Origin: Meridianimarinicoccus marinus
Lineage (GTDB): Bacteria; Pseudomonadota; Alphaproteobacteria; Rhodobacterales; Rhodobacteraceae
Reading direction: 5' to 3'
Length of the DNA stretch: 64,000 nt
Assembly: GCF_040689105.1 (NCBI RefSeq)
Contig: NZ_JBFBVU010000004.1
Coordinates: 124,001-188,000 of the forward strand
How positions within the stretch are numbered: the first letter of the stretch is position 1; every line of letters begins with the position of its first letter. Below are positions 41,896-50,325 of this stretch, one piece after another. The notes under the pieces are model-generated. The model searched no databases and was not told the DNA's origin. It worked only from the letters and a program-made list of their open reading frames with translations. The position numbers were made by a program, and so were the translations under genes.

Positions 41896-43371
41896 ATGTT
41901 TGAAAATCTGTCCGAACGCCTTGGCGGCGTCTTTGACCGGCTGACCAAGCAGGGTGCGCTGAGCGAGGATGACGTCAAGACCGCCCTGCGCGAGGTTCGC
42001 GTCGCCCTTCTGGAAGCCGACGTCTCGCTGCCCGTGGCGCGCGATTTCACCAAGGCCGTGCAGAAGAAGGCCACCGGGGCCGCAGTCACCAAGTCGGTGA
42101 CGCCGGGCCAGCAGGTCGTGAAGATCGTCCATGACGAACTGGTGCAGGTGCTGGCGGGGGACGATCCCAACCCCGGCGCACTGAAGATCGACACCATCCC
42201 GGCGCCGATCCTGATGGTCGGCTTGCAGGGCTCGGGTAAAACCACCACCACCGCCAAGCTGGCCAAGCGCCTGACCGAGAAGAACGGCAAGCGGGTGCTG
42301 ATGGCCTCGCTCGACACCAACCGCCCGGCGGCGATGGAACAACTGGCCATCCTAGGCAATCAGATCGGCGTTGACACCCTGCCCATCGTCAAGGGCGAAA
42401 GTGCCGTGCAGATCGCCAAGCGGGCCAAGCAGCAGGCCACGCTGGCCGGCTATGATGTCTATCTGCTGGACACCGCCGGCCGCCTGTCCATCGACGAAGA
42501 GCTGATGACCCAGGTCGAACAGGTCCGCGACGTGGCCAACCCGCGCGAGACGCTGCTGGTGGTCGACGGGCTGACCGGTCAGGACGCGGTGCACACCGCC
42601 GAGAACTTCGACCAGCGCATCGGCATCTCGGGCGTCGTGCTGACCCGGATGGATGGCGACGGGCGCGGCGGTGCCGCCCTATCCATGCGCGCCGTCACCG
42701 GCAAGCCGATCAAGTTCGTCGGTCTGGGCGAAAAGGTCGACGCGCTGGAGGAATTCCACCCCAGCCGCGTTGCTGGCCGCATCCTGGGCATGGGCGACAT
42801 CGTTTCGCTTGTGGAAAAGGCGCAGGAGACGCTGGAGGCCGAACAGGCCGAGCGCATGATGAAGCGGTTCCAGAAGGGTCAGTTCAACATGAACGACCTG
42901 AAGAACCAGCTTGAGCAGATGATGAAGATGGGTGGCATGGAAGGCGTCATGGGCATGATGCCGGGCATGGGCAAATACAAGAAACAGGTCGATGCCGCCG
43001 GTCTGGACGACAAGGTGCTCAAACGCCAGATCGCCCTGATCCAGTCCATGACCAAGAAGGAACGCGCCAACCCGCAGCTTCTGCAAGCGTCGCGCAAGAA
43101 GCGCATCGCGGCAGGGGCCGGCATGGAAGTGTCCGAGTTGAACAAGCTTCTGAAGATGCACCGCCAGATGGCGGACATGATGAAGAAGATGGGCAAGATG
43201 GGCAAAAAGGGCATGCTGAAGAACCTCGGCGGCATGTTCGGCGGCAAGCAGCCCTCGGAAGCCGAGATCGCGGCGGCCCAGCAGAAACTGGGCTCGATGC
43301 CCGGCGGCATGCCGGGTCTGGGCGGCGGCGGTCTGCCGCCGGGACTGTCGGGCTTCGGAAAGAAGAAATGA
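41896..43371 (+). CDS. ffh: Ffh, signal recognition particle protein
   Basis: 491-residue SRP54-type GTPase that binds signal sequences on nascent membrane proteins and docks with FtsY. The N domain covers residues 1-85. The G domain contains GLQGSGKTTTTAKLA, LDTNRPAA, DTAGRL and GLGEKVDALEEFHP. The methionine-rich M domain begins after about residue 300, with the RNA-binding helix-turn-helix near the C-terminus (SRKKRIAAGAGMEVSELNKLL), and ends in a Gly/Pro/Met-rich tail. Its RNA partner ffs is at 22.45 kb. It heads a long operon with rpsP, rimM, trmD, rplS and rpmE. Confidence 0.97.
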   Translation: MFENLSERLGGVFDRLTKQGALSEDDVKTALREVRVALLEADVSLPVARDFTKAVQKKATGAAVTKSVTPGQQVVKIVHDELVQVLAGDDPNPGALKIDTIPAPILMVGLQGSGKTTTTAKLAKRLTEKNGKRVLMASLDTNRPAAMEQLAILGNQIGVDTLPIVKGESAVQIAKRAKQQATLAGYDVYLLDTAGRLSIDEELMTQVEQVRDVANPRETLLVVDGLTGQDAVHTAENFDQRIGISGVVLTRMDGDGRGGAALSMRAVTGKPIKFVGLGEKVDALEEFHPSRVAGRILGMGDIVSLVEKAQETLEAEQAERMMKRFQKGQFNMNDLKNQLEQMMKMGGMEGVMGMMPGMGKYKKQVDAAGLDDKVLKRQIALIQSMTKKERANPQLLQASRKKRIAAGAGMEVSELNKLLKMHRQMADMMKKMGKMGKKGMLKNLGGMFGGKQPSEAEIAAAQQKLGSMPGGMPGLGGGGLPPGLSGFGKKK

Positions 43372-43895
43372 ACATCCCGACCCTCACCACCGCGCGGCTG
43401 ACGCTGCGCGGCTTTGCGCCCGAAGACTTCGACGGGTTCGCGGCCTTCTATGCCGATGACCGCTCGCGCTTCGTGGGCGGGGTGAAGACCCGTGACGAGG
43501 CCTGGCGGCAGTTCGGGCTGGAATTCGGCCATTGGCATCTGCGCGGTTATGGCAATTTCGCCGTGACCGAAACCGCCACCGGCAAGCTGGCCGGCTATGC
43601 CGGGCCGTGGAATCCCGAAGGCTGGCCGGAACCGGAACTGGGCTGGAGCCTGTTTGCCGGGTTCGAAGGCAAGGGATACGCCACCGAGGCCGCCCGCGCC
43701 GTGCGCGACTGGGCCTATGCCGAATGTGGCTGGACCACGGCGATCAGCCTTGTGGACCCGTCCAATGCCGGATCGGCCAAGGTCTGCACCCGTATGGGGG
43801 CCTGGCACGAAAGCGACATGGATCATCCGATGTTTGGCGCCCTGCAGATCTGGCGTCACCCCTCGGCCATCGATCTGGCGAAGGGCGTGGCCTGA
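43368..43895 (+). CDS. GNAT acetyltransferase (RimJ/RimL type), copy 1
   Basis: 175-residue N-acetyltransferase. It starts LTTARLTLRGFAPEDFDGF, typical of the RimJ/RimL branch. The acetyl-CoA-binding loop is FEGKGYATEAARAVRDWAY, followed by SLVDPSNAGSAKVCTRMG. Members modify protein N-termini or small molecules. Its ATG overlaps the ffh stop by four bases, so translation is coupled. It is paralogous to the next gene. The substrate is unknown. Confidence 0.92.
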   Translation: MNIPTLTTARLTLRGFAPEDFDGFAAFYADDRSRFVGGVKTRDEAWRQFGLEFGHWHLRGYGNFAVTETATGKLAGYAGPWNPEGWPEPELGWSLFAGFEGKGYATEAARAVRDWAYAECGWTTAISLVDPSNAGSAKVCTRMGAWHESDMDHPMFGALQIWRHPSAIDLAKGVA

Positions 43896-44407
43896 TGGGG
43901 CCGCTGACCACCGAACGCCTGATCCTGCGCCGTCCCGCGCCGGACGACTGGCCGACGTTTCAGGGCTGGGCCATGTCCGACCGCGCCGCCATGGCGGGCG
44001 GGCGCAAGGACCTGGGCGGTGCCTGGCGGCAGTTCGCGTCGGTCCTGGGGCATTGGCAGATCCGCGGCTTCGGCATGTGGGCGCTGACCCGCCCCGGCGA
44101 TGACACCTGCTTCGGCATGGTCGGCCCGTGGTTCCCCGCAGACTGGCCCGAGACCGAATTGGGCTGGATCCTGTTCGACGGCGCCGAAGGCCAGGGCTAT
44201 GCCTCCGAGGCTGCCCGTGCCGCCCGTCGCCATGCCTATGACGTTCTGGGCTGGTCCACCGCTGTCAGCTACATCGAGCCGGACAATCTGCGCTCGATCG
44301 CCGTGGCCGAAAGGTTGGGCGCCACGCTCGACCCGCAGGCGGCGCAGCCGAAACCGGACACGCCACAGCTGGTCTATCGCCACCCCGGCCCCGAGGGCCG
44401 CGCATGA
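43895..44407 (+). CDS. GNAT acetyltransferase (RimJ/RimL type), copy 2
   Basis: 170-residue paralogue of the preceding gene, with LTTERLILRRPAPDDWPTF at the start, the acetyl-CoA loop GAEGQGYASEAARAARRHAY, and EPDNLRSIAVAERLGA. The shared GAWRQF/EAWRQF, GHW and GPW motifs show the two arose by tandem duplication. Its ATG overlaps the previous stop by one base (TGATG). The substrate is unknown. Confidence 0.92.
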   Translation: MGPLTTERLILRRPAPDDWPTFQGWAMSDRAAMAGGRKDLGGAWRQFASVLGHWQIRGFGMWALTRPGDDTCFGMVGPWFPADWPETELGWILFDGAEGQGYASEAARAARRHAYDVLGWSTAVSYIEPDNLRSIAVAERLGATLDPQAAQPKPDTPQLVYRHPGPEGRA

Positions 44408-44459
44408 CCCGCGCCCGTTTCCTGATTTACTCGATCTTCCCAGTCTCCGGAGGCCCCCG

Positions 44460-44756
44460 ATGACCGACGCCACCACTCGCGCCGCCGAGCTTCTGAAAGA
44501 TCACCGGGCCAGCATCGACCGGCTGGACGCGATCCTTGTTTACACGCTGGGAGAGCGGTTCAAGCACACCCAGGCGGTGGGCAAGCTGAAGGCCGAACAC
44601 GATCTTCCCCCGTCCGATCCCGACCGCGAAGCGCGGCAGATCGAACGGCTAGAAGCCCTTGCGAAAGAGGCGGACCTGGACCCCGATTTCGCAAAGGAAT
44701 TCCTGAACTTCATCATTCAGGAAGTCATCCGACACCACAAGAAGCAACAAAAGTGA
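44460..44756 (+). CDS. Chorismate mutase, AroQ type
   Basis: 98-residue all-helical type II chorismate mutase, which converts chorismate to prephenate. It supplies the prephenate dehydratase encoded at 18.1 kb, which lacks its own mutase domain. The helices with RASIDRLDAILVYTLGERF and VGKLKAEHDLPPSDPDREARQ, and the final FIIQEVIRHHKKQQ, match the AroQ pattern with its active-site Arg and Lys residues. A CCGGAGG site precedes the ATG. The gene sits between the GNAT pair and rpsP. Confidence 0.92.
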   Translation: MTDATTRAAELLKDHRASIDRLDAILVYTLGERFKHTQAVGKLKAEHDLPPSDPDREARQIERLEALAKEADLDPDFAKEFLNFIIQEVIRHHKKQQK

Positions 44757-44828
44757 TCCCAGCGGGATCGCCCCCAAAGATGACAGGTGCCCGCACCTGA
44801 CAGACGCCATTTAAAGGAGAACAGTACA

Positions 44829-45203
44829 ATGGCCATGAAAATCCGTCTCGCCCGTGGCGGCTCGAAAAAGCGCCCCTTCTACCGCATCGTTGCCGCCGAC
44901 AGCCGCATGCCGCGCGATGGCCGCTACGTCGAACGTCTGGGCACCTACAACCCGCAGCTGCCGAAAGACAGCGAAGATCGCGTGAAAATGGACATTGAGC
45001 GCGTGCAGCACTGGCTGAGCCAGGGCGCCGAGCCGTCCGACCGCGTGTCGCGCTTCCTGGAAGCCGCCGGTGTTGTCGCCAAGAAAGAGCGCGCCAACCT
45101 GAAGAAGGCCGTTCCGGGCAAGAAAGCCCAGGATCGCGCCGAACAAAAGGCTGCCAAGGCCGCCGAAGCCGCCGAGGCACCGGAAGAAGCCTCCGCGGAA
45201 TAA
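44829..45203 (+). CDS. rpsP: 30S ribosomal protein S16
   Basis: 124-residue S16. The family start MKIRLARGGSKKRPFYRIVAADSR and the RYVERLGTYNP region are clear. It carries the alphaproteobacterial C-terminal extension, which is Ala/Glu/Lys-rich (about residues 95-124). A strong AAGGAG precedes the ATG. It is the usual first gene of rpsP-rimM-trmD-rplS, but here bluB and a small membrane protein are inserted after it. Confidence 0.97.
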   Translation: MAMKIRLARGGSKKRPFYRIVAADSRMPRDGRYVERLGTYNPQLPKDSEDRVKMDIERVQHWLSQGAEPSDRVSRFLEAAGVVAKKERANLKKAVPGKKAQDRAEQKAAKAAEAAEAPEEASAE

Positions 45204-45211
45204 GCGGGCGC

Positions 45212-45844
45212 TTGGGGGTGCAGTTCTCGGACAGCTTCCGGCACGACCTGGCGGAGTTGATGCGCTGGCGGCGCGATGTGCGCCGCTTCCGCAGCGACCC
45301 CGTTGATGGGTGCGTGCTGGACCGCTGCCTGCAGAGCTTCACCCTGGCCCCGTCCGTGGGGCTGTCGCAGCCGTGGCGCCTGCGCCGGATCGCATCCGGT
45401 CCGGCACGGGACTCTGCGCGCCGCAATTTCACCGCCGCCAACGCGGCCGCCCTGGGCGGCTATGATGGCGACAAGGCGGCCACCTATGCCGGCCTGAAAC
45501 TCAGCGGCATGGACATGGCGCCCGAACAGATCGCCGTGTTCTGTGACGAGGCCACGGCGCAGGGCGCCGGGCTGGGCGCGGGCACCATGCCCGAAATGCG
45601 CCGCTATTCGGTGGTCTGCGCGATCATGCAGTTCTGGCTGGCGGCACGGGCCGAAGGGCTGGGCGTCGGCTGGGTGTCGATCCTGGATGCACCGGCCCTG
45701 TGCCGGGACTGGAACATGCCCGAGACCTGGGAACTGGTCGCCTATCTTTGCATCGGCTGGCCGGAAGATGACGGCACCGATCCCGAGCTGGAAAAAGCCG
45801 GCTGGGAAACGCGGCGGAGCCTGCCGCCACTGGAAACTCTATGA
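45212..45844 (+). CDS. bluB: BluB, 5,6-dimethylbenzimidazole synthase
   Basis: 210-residue flavin-destroying nitroreductase-fold enzyme that makes the lower ligand of vitamin B12 from FMNH2 and oxygen. Family motifs include MRWRRDVRRFRSDPV, LAPSVGLSQPWRLRR and PEMRRYSVVCAIMQFWLAARAEGLGVGWVSI. The start is uncertain: TTG at 45212 or GTG at 45218, both with weak ribosome-binding sites. It begins 8 bp after rpsP, so it is transcribed with ribosomal genes rather than with other cobalamin genes. Confidence 0.9.
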   Translation: MGVQFSDSFRHDLAELMRWRRDVRRFRSDPVDGCVLDRCLQSFTLAPSVGLSQPWRLRRIASGPARDSARRNFTAANAAALGGYDGDKAATYAGLKLSGMDMAPEQIAVFCDEATAQGAGLGAGTMPEMRRYSVVCAIMQFWLAARAEGLGVGWVSILDAPALCRDWNMPETWELVAYLCIGWPEDDGTDPELEKAGWETRRSLPPLETL

Positions 45845-45863
45845 CCCGGCGCGGAGGACCCTC

Positions 45864-46007
45864 ATGATCCGTCTCATTCTCTATGTCGTGATGTTCGGCG
45901 CGGGCCTGTACGCGGGCTCGGAATACGAACGCGTCACCGCGATGGAACGCTGCCTGAACGCGGGCGGCTCGGTCGATCCGCGCGGCTTCTGCATGGGAGC
46001 GCAATAG
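45864..46007 (+). CDS. 47-residue membrane protein, function unknown
   Basis: Short protein with one hydrophobic span (LILYVVMFGAGLYAG, residues 4-18) followed by a polar tail with two cysteines and ending RGFCMGAQ. A strong GCGGAGGACC precedes the ATG, and the TAG stop touches the rimM ATG. It is clearly part of the rpsP operon by spacing. The cysteine-containing C-terminal domain resembles short secreted or membrane-anchored peptides, but I do not recognise a family. Confidence 0.7.
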   Translation: MIRLILYVVMFGAGLYAGSEYERVTAMERCLNAGGSVDPRGFCMGAQ

Positions 46008-46550
46008 ATGGCGCGCAAGGACGACCTGATCTGCGTCGGCGCCCTTTCGGGCGCCTATGGCGTGCGCGGCGAAGTGCGGCTGAAAAGCTTCTGCGCCGAG
46101 CCGGAAGCCATCGCCGACTATGCGCCGCTGCTGTCCGAGGACGGCCGGCAGACCTACACGCTACGCCTGACCGGACAGGTCAAGAACGGGCTGACCGGGC
46201 GTCTGGGCGGCGTGTCGACCAAAGAGCAGGCCGATGCGCTGAAAGGCACACGCCTGTATGCCCCACGCGACCGCCTGCCCGGCCTGCCCGACGACGAATA
46301 TTATCACACCGACCTGATCGGGCTTGAGGTGCTGGACACCGGCGGCGGGCTGCTGGGCAAGGTGACCGCGGTGCACAACCACGGTGCCACCGATCTGCTG
46401 GAAGTGCGCGGCGCCGGCCTGCGCGACAGCGTTCTGCTGCCCTTTACGCTGGCGCATGTGCCCACCGTCGATCTGGGCGCGGGCCGGATCATCGCCGACC
46501 CGCCCGAGGGGCTGTTTCCCGATCCCGACGACAAGGGCAAGACCGCATGA
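46008..46550 (+). CDS. rimM: RimM, 16S rRNA processing factor
   Basis: 180-residue 30S maturation factor that binds ribosomal protein S19. It starts LICVGALSGAYGVRGEVRLKSF, the family signature. The C-terminal PRC-barrel contains DLIGLEVLDTGGGLLGKVTAVHNHGATDLLEV and ends VDLGAGRIIADPPEGLF. It overlaps trmD by four bases. Confidence 0.96.
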   Translation: MARKDDLICVGALSGAYGVRGEVRLKSFCAEPEAIADYAPLLSEDGRQTYTLRLTGQVKNGLTGRLGGVSTKEQADALKGTRLYAPRDRLPGLPDDEYYHTDLIGLEVLDTGGGLLGKVTAVHNHGATDLLEVRGAGLRDSVLLPFTLAHVPTVDLGAGRIIADPPEGLFPDPDDKGKTA

Positions 46551-47377
46551 CCGGCCCGACCCGCTCGCACCGGCGCAAGAGCATCCAGACGACGCTGGTC
46601 CCACAAGACCTGATGGGGGGTGCCGACACGCTGGCCGGGGTCTGGACCGCCAAGATCGTGACCCTGTTTCCGGAAGTGTTTCCCGGCATCCTTGCGGCCT
46701 CGCTGACCGGCAAGGCCCTGAAGGACGGGCTGTGGCAGATGGAAACCATCGGCCTGCGCCCTTTCGGCGAAGGCCGTCACCGCAACGTCGATGACACGCC
46801 GGTGGGCGGCGGCGCCGGCATGGTGCTGCGCCCCGACGTGCTGGCCAAGGCGCTGGATCAGGCCGCGCGCGGCACCCCGCGCAACCCGGCGCGCTGGCCG
46901 GTGCTGGCCATGTCGCCACGCGGCAGACCCTTCGATCAGGCGATGGCGCAACGGCTGTCGCAGGCCGAAGGCCTGACCCTGCTGTGCGGTCGTTTCGAGG
47001 GCTACGACCAGCGGGTTCTGGATGCCTATGGCGTCGAAGAGGTCTCGATCGGCGATTTCGTCCTGACTGGCGGAGAGATTGCCGCGACGGCCTTGATCGA
47101 TGCGACAGTCCGTCTTATACCCCGCGTGCTGGGGAATCAGGCCTCGGTCGAAGAGGAATCCTTTTCCACCGGACTTCTGGAACACCCGCAATATACGAAA
47201 CCTGTCGACTGGAACGGCCGCAAAGTCCCGGAGATTCTCCTTTCCGGACACCACGCGAACATCGCCGCCTGGAGACAGGAGCAGGCCGAAAGGCTGACCA
47301 AGGAACGCCGCCCTGACCTCTGGCGGGCTTACTGTGAAACCCACGGTAAGGACCCGGACGGAGACCAAGAGCTCTGA
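46547..47377 (+). CDS. trmD: TrmD, tRNA (guanine37-N1)-methyltransferase
   Basis: 276-residue SPOUT methyltransferase that adds m1G37 to tRNAs and prevents frameshifting. The core begins WTAKIVTLFPEVFPG. The trefoil-knot SAM site contains LLCGRFEGYDQRVLD and the EVSIGDFVLTGGEIAA motif. About 30 extra N-terminal residues precede the usual start (MTGPTRSHRRKSIQTT...), but the ATGA overlap with rimM supports the long form. The next gene is rplS. Confidence 0.96.
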   Translation: MTGPTRSHRRKSIQTTLVPQDLMGGADTLAGVWTAKIVTLFPEVFPGILAASLTGKALKDGLWQMETIGLRPFGEGRHRNVDDTPVGGGAGMVLRPDVLAKALDQAARGTPRNPARWPVLAMSPRGRPFDQAMAQRLSQAEGLTLLCGRFEGYDQRVLDAYGVEEVSIGDFVLTGGEIAATALIDATVRLIPRVLGNQASVEEESFSTGLLEHPQYTKPVDWNGRKVPEILLSGHHANIAAWRQEQAERLTKERRPDLWRAYCETHGKDPDGDQEL

Positions 47378-47425
47378 GGGGGCATCACGTTGCGGATCGA
47401 ACCGCACAGGAAAAGGAAGATTGCG

Positions 47426-47818
47426 ATGGATCTGATCGCACAGCTTGAAGCCGAGCAAATCGCTCAGCTTGACAAGAGCATCCCCGATTTCAAACCCGGC
47501 GACACCATTCGCGTGGGCTACAAGGTGACCGAAGGGTCGCGGACCCGCGTGCAGAACTACGAAGGCGTCTGCATCGCGCGCAAGAACGGCAAAGGCATCG
47601 CCGGTTCGTTCACCGTTCGCAAGATCTCGTTCGGCGAAGGCGTGGAGCGTGTGTTCCCGCTGTATTCGACCAACATCGACAACATCGAAGTGGTCCGCCG
47701 TGGCCAGGTGCGCCGCGCCAAGCTGTACTACCTGCGCGCACGTCGCGGCAAGTCGGCCCGTATCGCTGAAAAGACCAACTACAAGCCGCTGGCCGCCAAG
47801 GCCGGTGCCGAAGCATAA
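47426..47818 (+). CDS. rplS: 50S ribosomal protein L19
   Basis: 130-residue L19. The family motifs PDFKPGDTIRVGYKVTEG, the RVQNYEGVCIARKNG region and GVERVFPLYSTNIDNIEV are present, and the basic tail is RRAKLYYLRARRGKSARI. I start at MDLIAQLEAEQ, preceded by AAAAGGAAG; an upstream TTG in frame is unlikely. It is followed closely by rpmE. Confidence 0.97.
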   Translation: MDLIAQLEAEQIAQLDKSIPDFKPGDTIRVGYKVTEGSRTRVQNYEGVCIARKNGKGIAGSFTVRKISFGEGVERVFPLYSTNIDNIEVVRRGQVRRAKLYYLRARRGKSARIAEKTNYKPLAAKAGAEA

Positions 47819-47829
47819 GGACGGGTATC

Positions 47830-48051
47830 ATGCGCAAAGACATTCACCCCGATTATCACATGATCGACGTCAAGATGACCGACGGCACCATCATCAAGAT
47901 GCAGTCGACCTACGGCAGCGAAGGCGACACCCTGTCGCTGGACATCGATCCCAGCTCGCACCCGGCATGGACCGGCGGCACCACCCGCCTGATGGACCAG
48001 GGCGGCCGCGTGTCGAAGTTCAAGAAGAAATACGAAGGCCTGGGCTTCTAA
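47830..48051 (+). CDS. rpmE: 50S ribosomal protein L31 (zinc-free form)
   Basis: 73-residue L31 with the family start MRKDIHPDYHMIDVKMTDG, HPAWTGG and the basic end KFKKKYEGLGF. No cysteine is present, so it is the C-minus type that does not bind zinc and would not act as a zinc reservoir. It starts 11 bp after rplS and ends at an intrinsic terminator, which closes the ffh-rpmE operon. Confidence 0.95.
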   Translation: MRKDIHPDYHMIDVKMTDGTIIKMQSTYGSEGDTLSLDIDPSSHPAWTGGTTRLMDQGGRVSKFKKKYEGLGF

Positions 48052-48074
48052 GCCTCTGTCGCATCCGAATGATG

Positions 48075-48110
48075 AAACGCCCGTGGTTCCGCCGCGGGCG
48101 TTTTCTTTTG
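48075..48110 (+). terminator. Intrinsic terminator of the ffh-rpmE operon
   Basis: The 12-bp stem AAACGCCCGTGG/CCGCGGGCGTTT, with one G-T pair and a 5-nt loop, runs into TTTTCTTTT. It is 23 bp past the rpmE stop and is a textbook Rho-independent terminator. Confidence 0.92.
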
Positions 48111-48186
48111 GGCAGCAGGTGGGGGAAATGCGGCTATGCCCCCCACCCCGTGGCTGCTAGGCTCGCCGGATTGGCCCAGAAGGATC

Positions 48187-49365
48187 ATGTCCATGCCCAC
48201 CGCGCCGCGACGAATTCTGGTTACCAGCACGCCGCTGGCGGGCCATATCAATCCGACGATCCCCTATGCCCGCGCACTGCAAGCCGCCGGTCACGAGGTC
48301 TGCTACGCCACGACTCAAAACCTGCGCGACAAGATCGAGAAGCACGGTTTCTCCCTCGCGCCGATGCCCGAGCCCACCAAGGAGGCCGCCGCGCCGACAT
48401 GGGCGGCCCTGGATGCCTGCGGCCCCGATGAGGTCATGCCGATTGCCTTTCGGGAGATGTTCGGCCGGGTCTGGCCCGAGGCCTATCTTCCAGTGCTTCT
48501 GGACAAGGTTGCGGACTGGCAACCACATCTGATCGTGCGCGAGTCCATGGATTACTCCGGGCTCATTGCCGGGGAAAAGGCCAGCATTCCCACCGCCTGC
48601 GTTTCGATCACTGCCAGCGGCTTGCTGGAGCTGTTCCGGCCCGAGGCCGACATTGCCATCAATGGCCTGCGAAACCGCTTCGGGGTGCCACGGGCAAACT
48701 GGCGGGTCTGGACCGAGGAGCCGATCGTGACGCCCTTCCCGCCCGAGTTGGACACCGCCGGACTGGCGACCCAGACACTGAAACCGATGTTCGTGGCCCC
48801 GGACGGACCGGCCACCACGCCGCTTCACGGGGACGAAAGCTGGATGCCTGCGGAGGGCACGCCGCTGATCTACCTGACGCTCGGCACGGTGTCGGGCCGC
48901 AGCGAAAAGGTGCAGGCAGTGTACCGCCAGCTTCTGGAAGCCGTGGCGACCCTGCCGGTGCAGGCGCTTCTGACCACCGGGCCGATCATGGATCCGTCGC
49001 TGCTGGGAACGATCCCCGACAATGTTCAGGTCGCCGAATTCGTGCCGCAGACCAAGGTGTTCTCCGTGGCCTCGGTGGTGGTGAACCACGGGGGGTCGGG
49101 CACCTATCTGGGCTGCCTTGCCGCCGGTCTGCCGCAGGTCGTAATCCCGCTTTTCGCCGATCAGCCGGTCAACGCCCGCTCCCTGCAAGCCTCGGGCGCC
49201 GGACTGTCGGTGCCGGATCCCAACCCAAGCCGCATCCGCGATGCCATCACCTCGGTTCTGGACGACCCCGCGTATCGCGACCGGGCTAATGCCATTTCGA
49301 TGCGGATGGCGGCGATGCAGCCCATGGATCGCGCCGTGGCACGGCTGGTCGCCCATTCGGGCTGA
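48187..49365 (+). CDS. MGT/UGT-family glycosyltransferase (GT1)
   Basis: 392-residue GT-B fold glycosyltransferase of the GT1 (UGT/MGT) family. The acceptor-binding N-terminal half begins RRILVTSTPLAGHINPTIPYARAL. The nucleotide-sugar site in the C-terminal half contains LTLGTVSG, then VNHGGSGTYLGCLAAGLPQVVIPLFADQP. Relatives glycosylate macrolides, carotenoids, lipids and other hydrophobic compounds; the acceptor here is unknown. The start is ATG 48187 with AGAAGG upstream, and ATG 48193 is possible. It is monocistronic as far as visible. Confidence 0.9.
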   Translation: MSMPTAPRRILVTSTPLAGHINPTIPYARALQAAGHEVCYATTQNLRDKIEKHGFSLAPMPEPTKEAAAPTWAALDACGPDEVMPIAFREMFGRVWPEAYLPVLLDKVADWQPHLIVRESMDYSGLIAGEKASIPTACVSITASGLLELFRPEADIAINGLRNRFGVPRANWRVWTEEPIVTPFPPELDTAGLATQTLKPMFVAPDGPATTPLHGDESWMPAEGTPLIYLTLGTVSGRSEKVQAVYRQLLEAVATLPVQALLTTGPIMDPSLLGTIPDNVQVAEFVPQTKVFSVASVVVNHGGSGTYLGCLAAGLPQVVIPLFADQPVNARSLQASGAGLSVPDPNPSRIRDAITSVLDDPAYRDRANAISMRMAAMQPMDRAVARLVAHSG

Positions 49366-49512
49366 CAGGCTGCGGAATCGACGCTTTTCGGGCCTCGATG
49401 CCATCGCGGCCCCATCGCGTTCGGTTCCGTGCTTCCCAAGTCCCGCTGCACAACATATAGGTTGACCAAACCCCAAAAGGGGCAAGGGCAGTAAGACGGA
49501 CCGGAGGTTCGG

Positions 49513-50322
49513 GTGGCATATATCATCGTGGTGGGGAACGAAAAGGGCGGCTCGGGCAAGTCCACGACCACCATGCATCTGGCCACCGCGCTGGTGCGGA
49601 TGGGCTATCGCGTGGGCGGGCTGGATCTTGACCTGCGGCAACGCTCGTTCGGGCGCTATGTCGAGAACCGGCAGGGCTACTGCGCCCGCGAAGGTCTGCA
49701 TCTGCCGATCCCGTTGTATCTGCCCCTGCCCGAGATCGACCGCGCCCATGTGCCCGAAGGCCAGAACGTCTATGACCTGCGGCTGGACGCGGCAATCACC
49801 GAACTGGACGACAAGGTCGATTACATCCTGATCGACTGTCCCGGCAGCCATACAAGGCTGAGCCAGCTGGCGCATTCAATGGCCGACACGCTGATCACGC
49901 CCCTGAATGACAGTTTCGTCGATTTCGACCTGCTGGCCCGGCACGATCCGGCCACCGGCCAGATCAGCGGCCCCTCGGTCTATTCCGAGATGGTCTGGAA
50001 CGCCCGACAGTTGCGCGCGCAGGCCGGGTTGAAGCCCATCGACTGGCTGGTCATCCGCAACCGGATGGGCCGCCAGCAGATGCACAACAAGAAGCGTGTG
50101 GGCGATGCGCTGAACGACCTGTCCCGGCGGATCGGCTTTCGCGTGGCGCCGGGCTTTGCCGAACGGGTGATCTTCCGCGAATTGTTTCCGCGCGGGTTGA
50201 CCCTGCTGGATCTGCGCGACACCGGCGGCGGTTCCCTCAGCCTGTCCAACATCGCCGCCCGGCAAGAGGTCCGCGACCTGGTCACCGCCCTGAACCTGCC
50301 CGGTGTGAAACCGAACTTCTAG
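49513..50322 (+). CDS. mipZ: MipZ, ParA-like division-site regulator
   Basis: 269-residue P-loop ATPase matching MipZ of alphaproteobacteria. The deviant Walker A is EKGGSGKSTTT at residues 10-20, with LDLDLRQRSFGRYVENR after it, DYILIDCPG, and the MipZ-specific TPLNDSFVDFDLLARHDP and FRELFPRGLTLLDL. MipZ forms a gradient from ParB at the poles and inhibits FtsZ there, placing division at midcell. The start is GTG with CCGGAGG. It is convergent with a PerM permease, 3 bp apart. Confidence 0.94.
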   Translation: MAYIIVVGNEKGGSGKSTTTMHLATALVRMGYRVGGLDLDLRQRSFGRYVENRQGYCAREGLHLPIPLYLPLPEIDRAHVPEGQNVYDLRLDAAITELDDKVDYILIDCPGSHTRLSQLAHSMADTLITPLNDSFVDFDLLARHDPATGQISGPSVYSEMVWNARQLRAQAGLKPIDWLVIRNRMGRQQMHNKKRVGDALNDLSRRIGFRVAPGFAERVIFRELFPRGLTLLDLRDTGGGSLSLSNIAARQEVRDLVTALNLPGVKPNF

Positions 50323-50325
50323 GCG

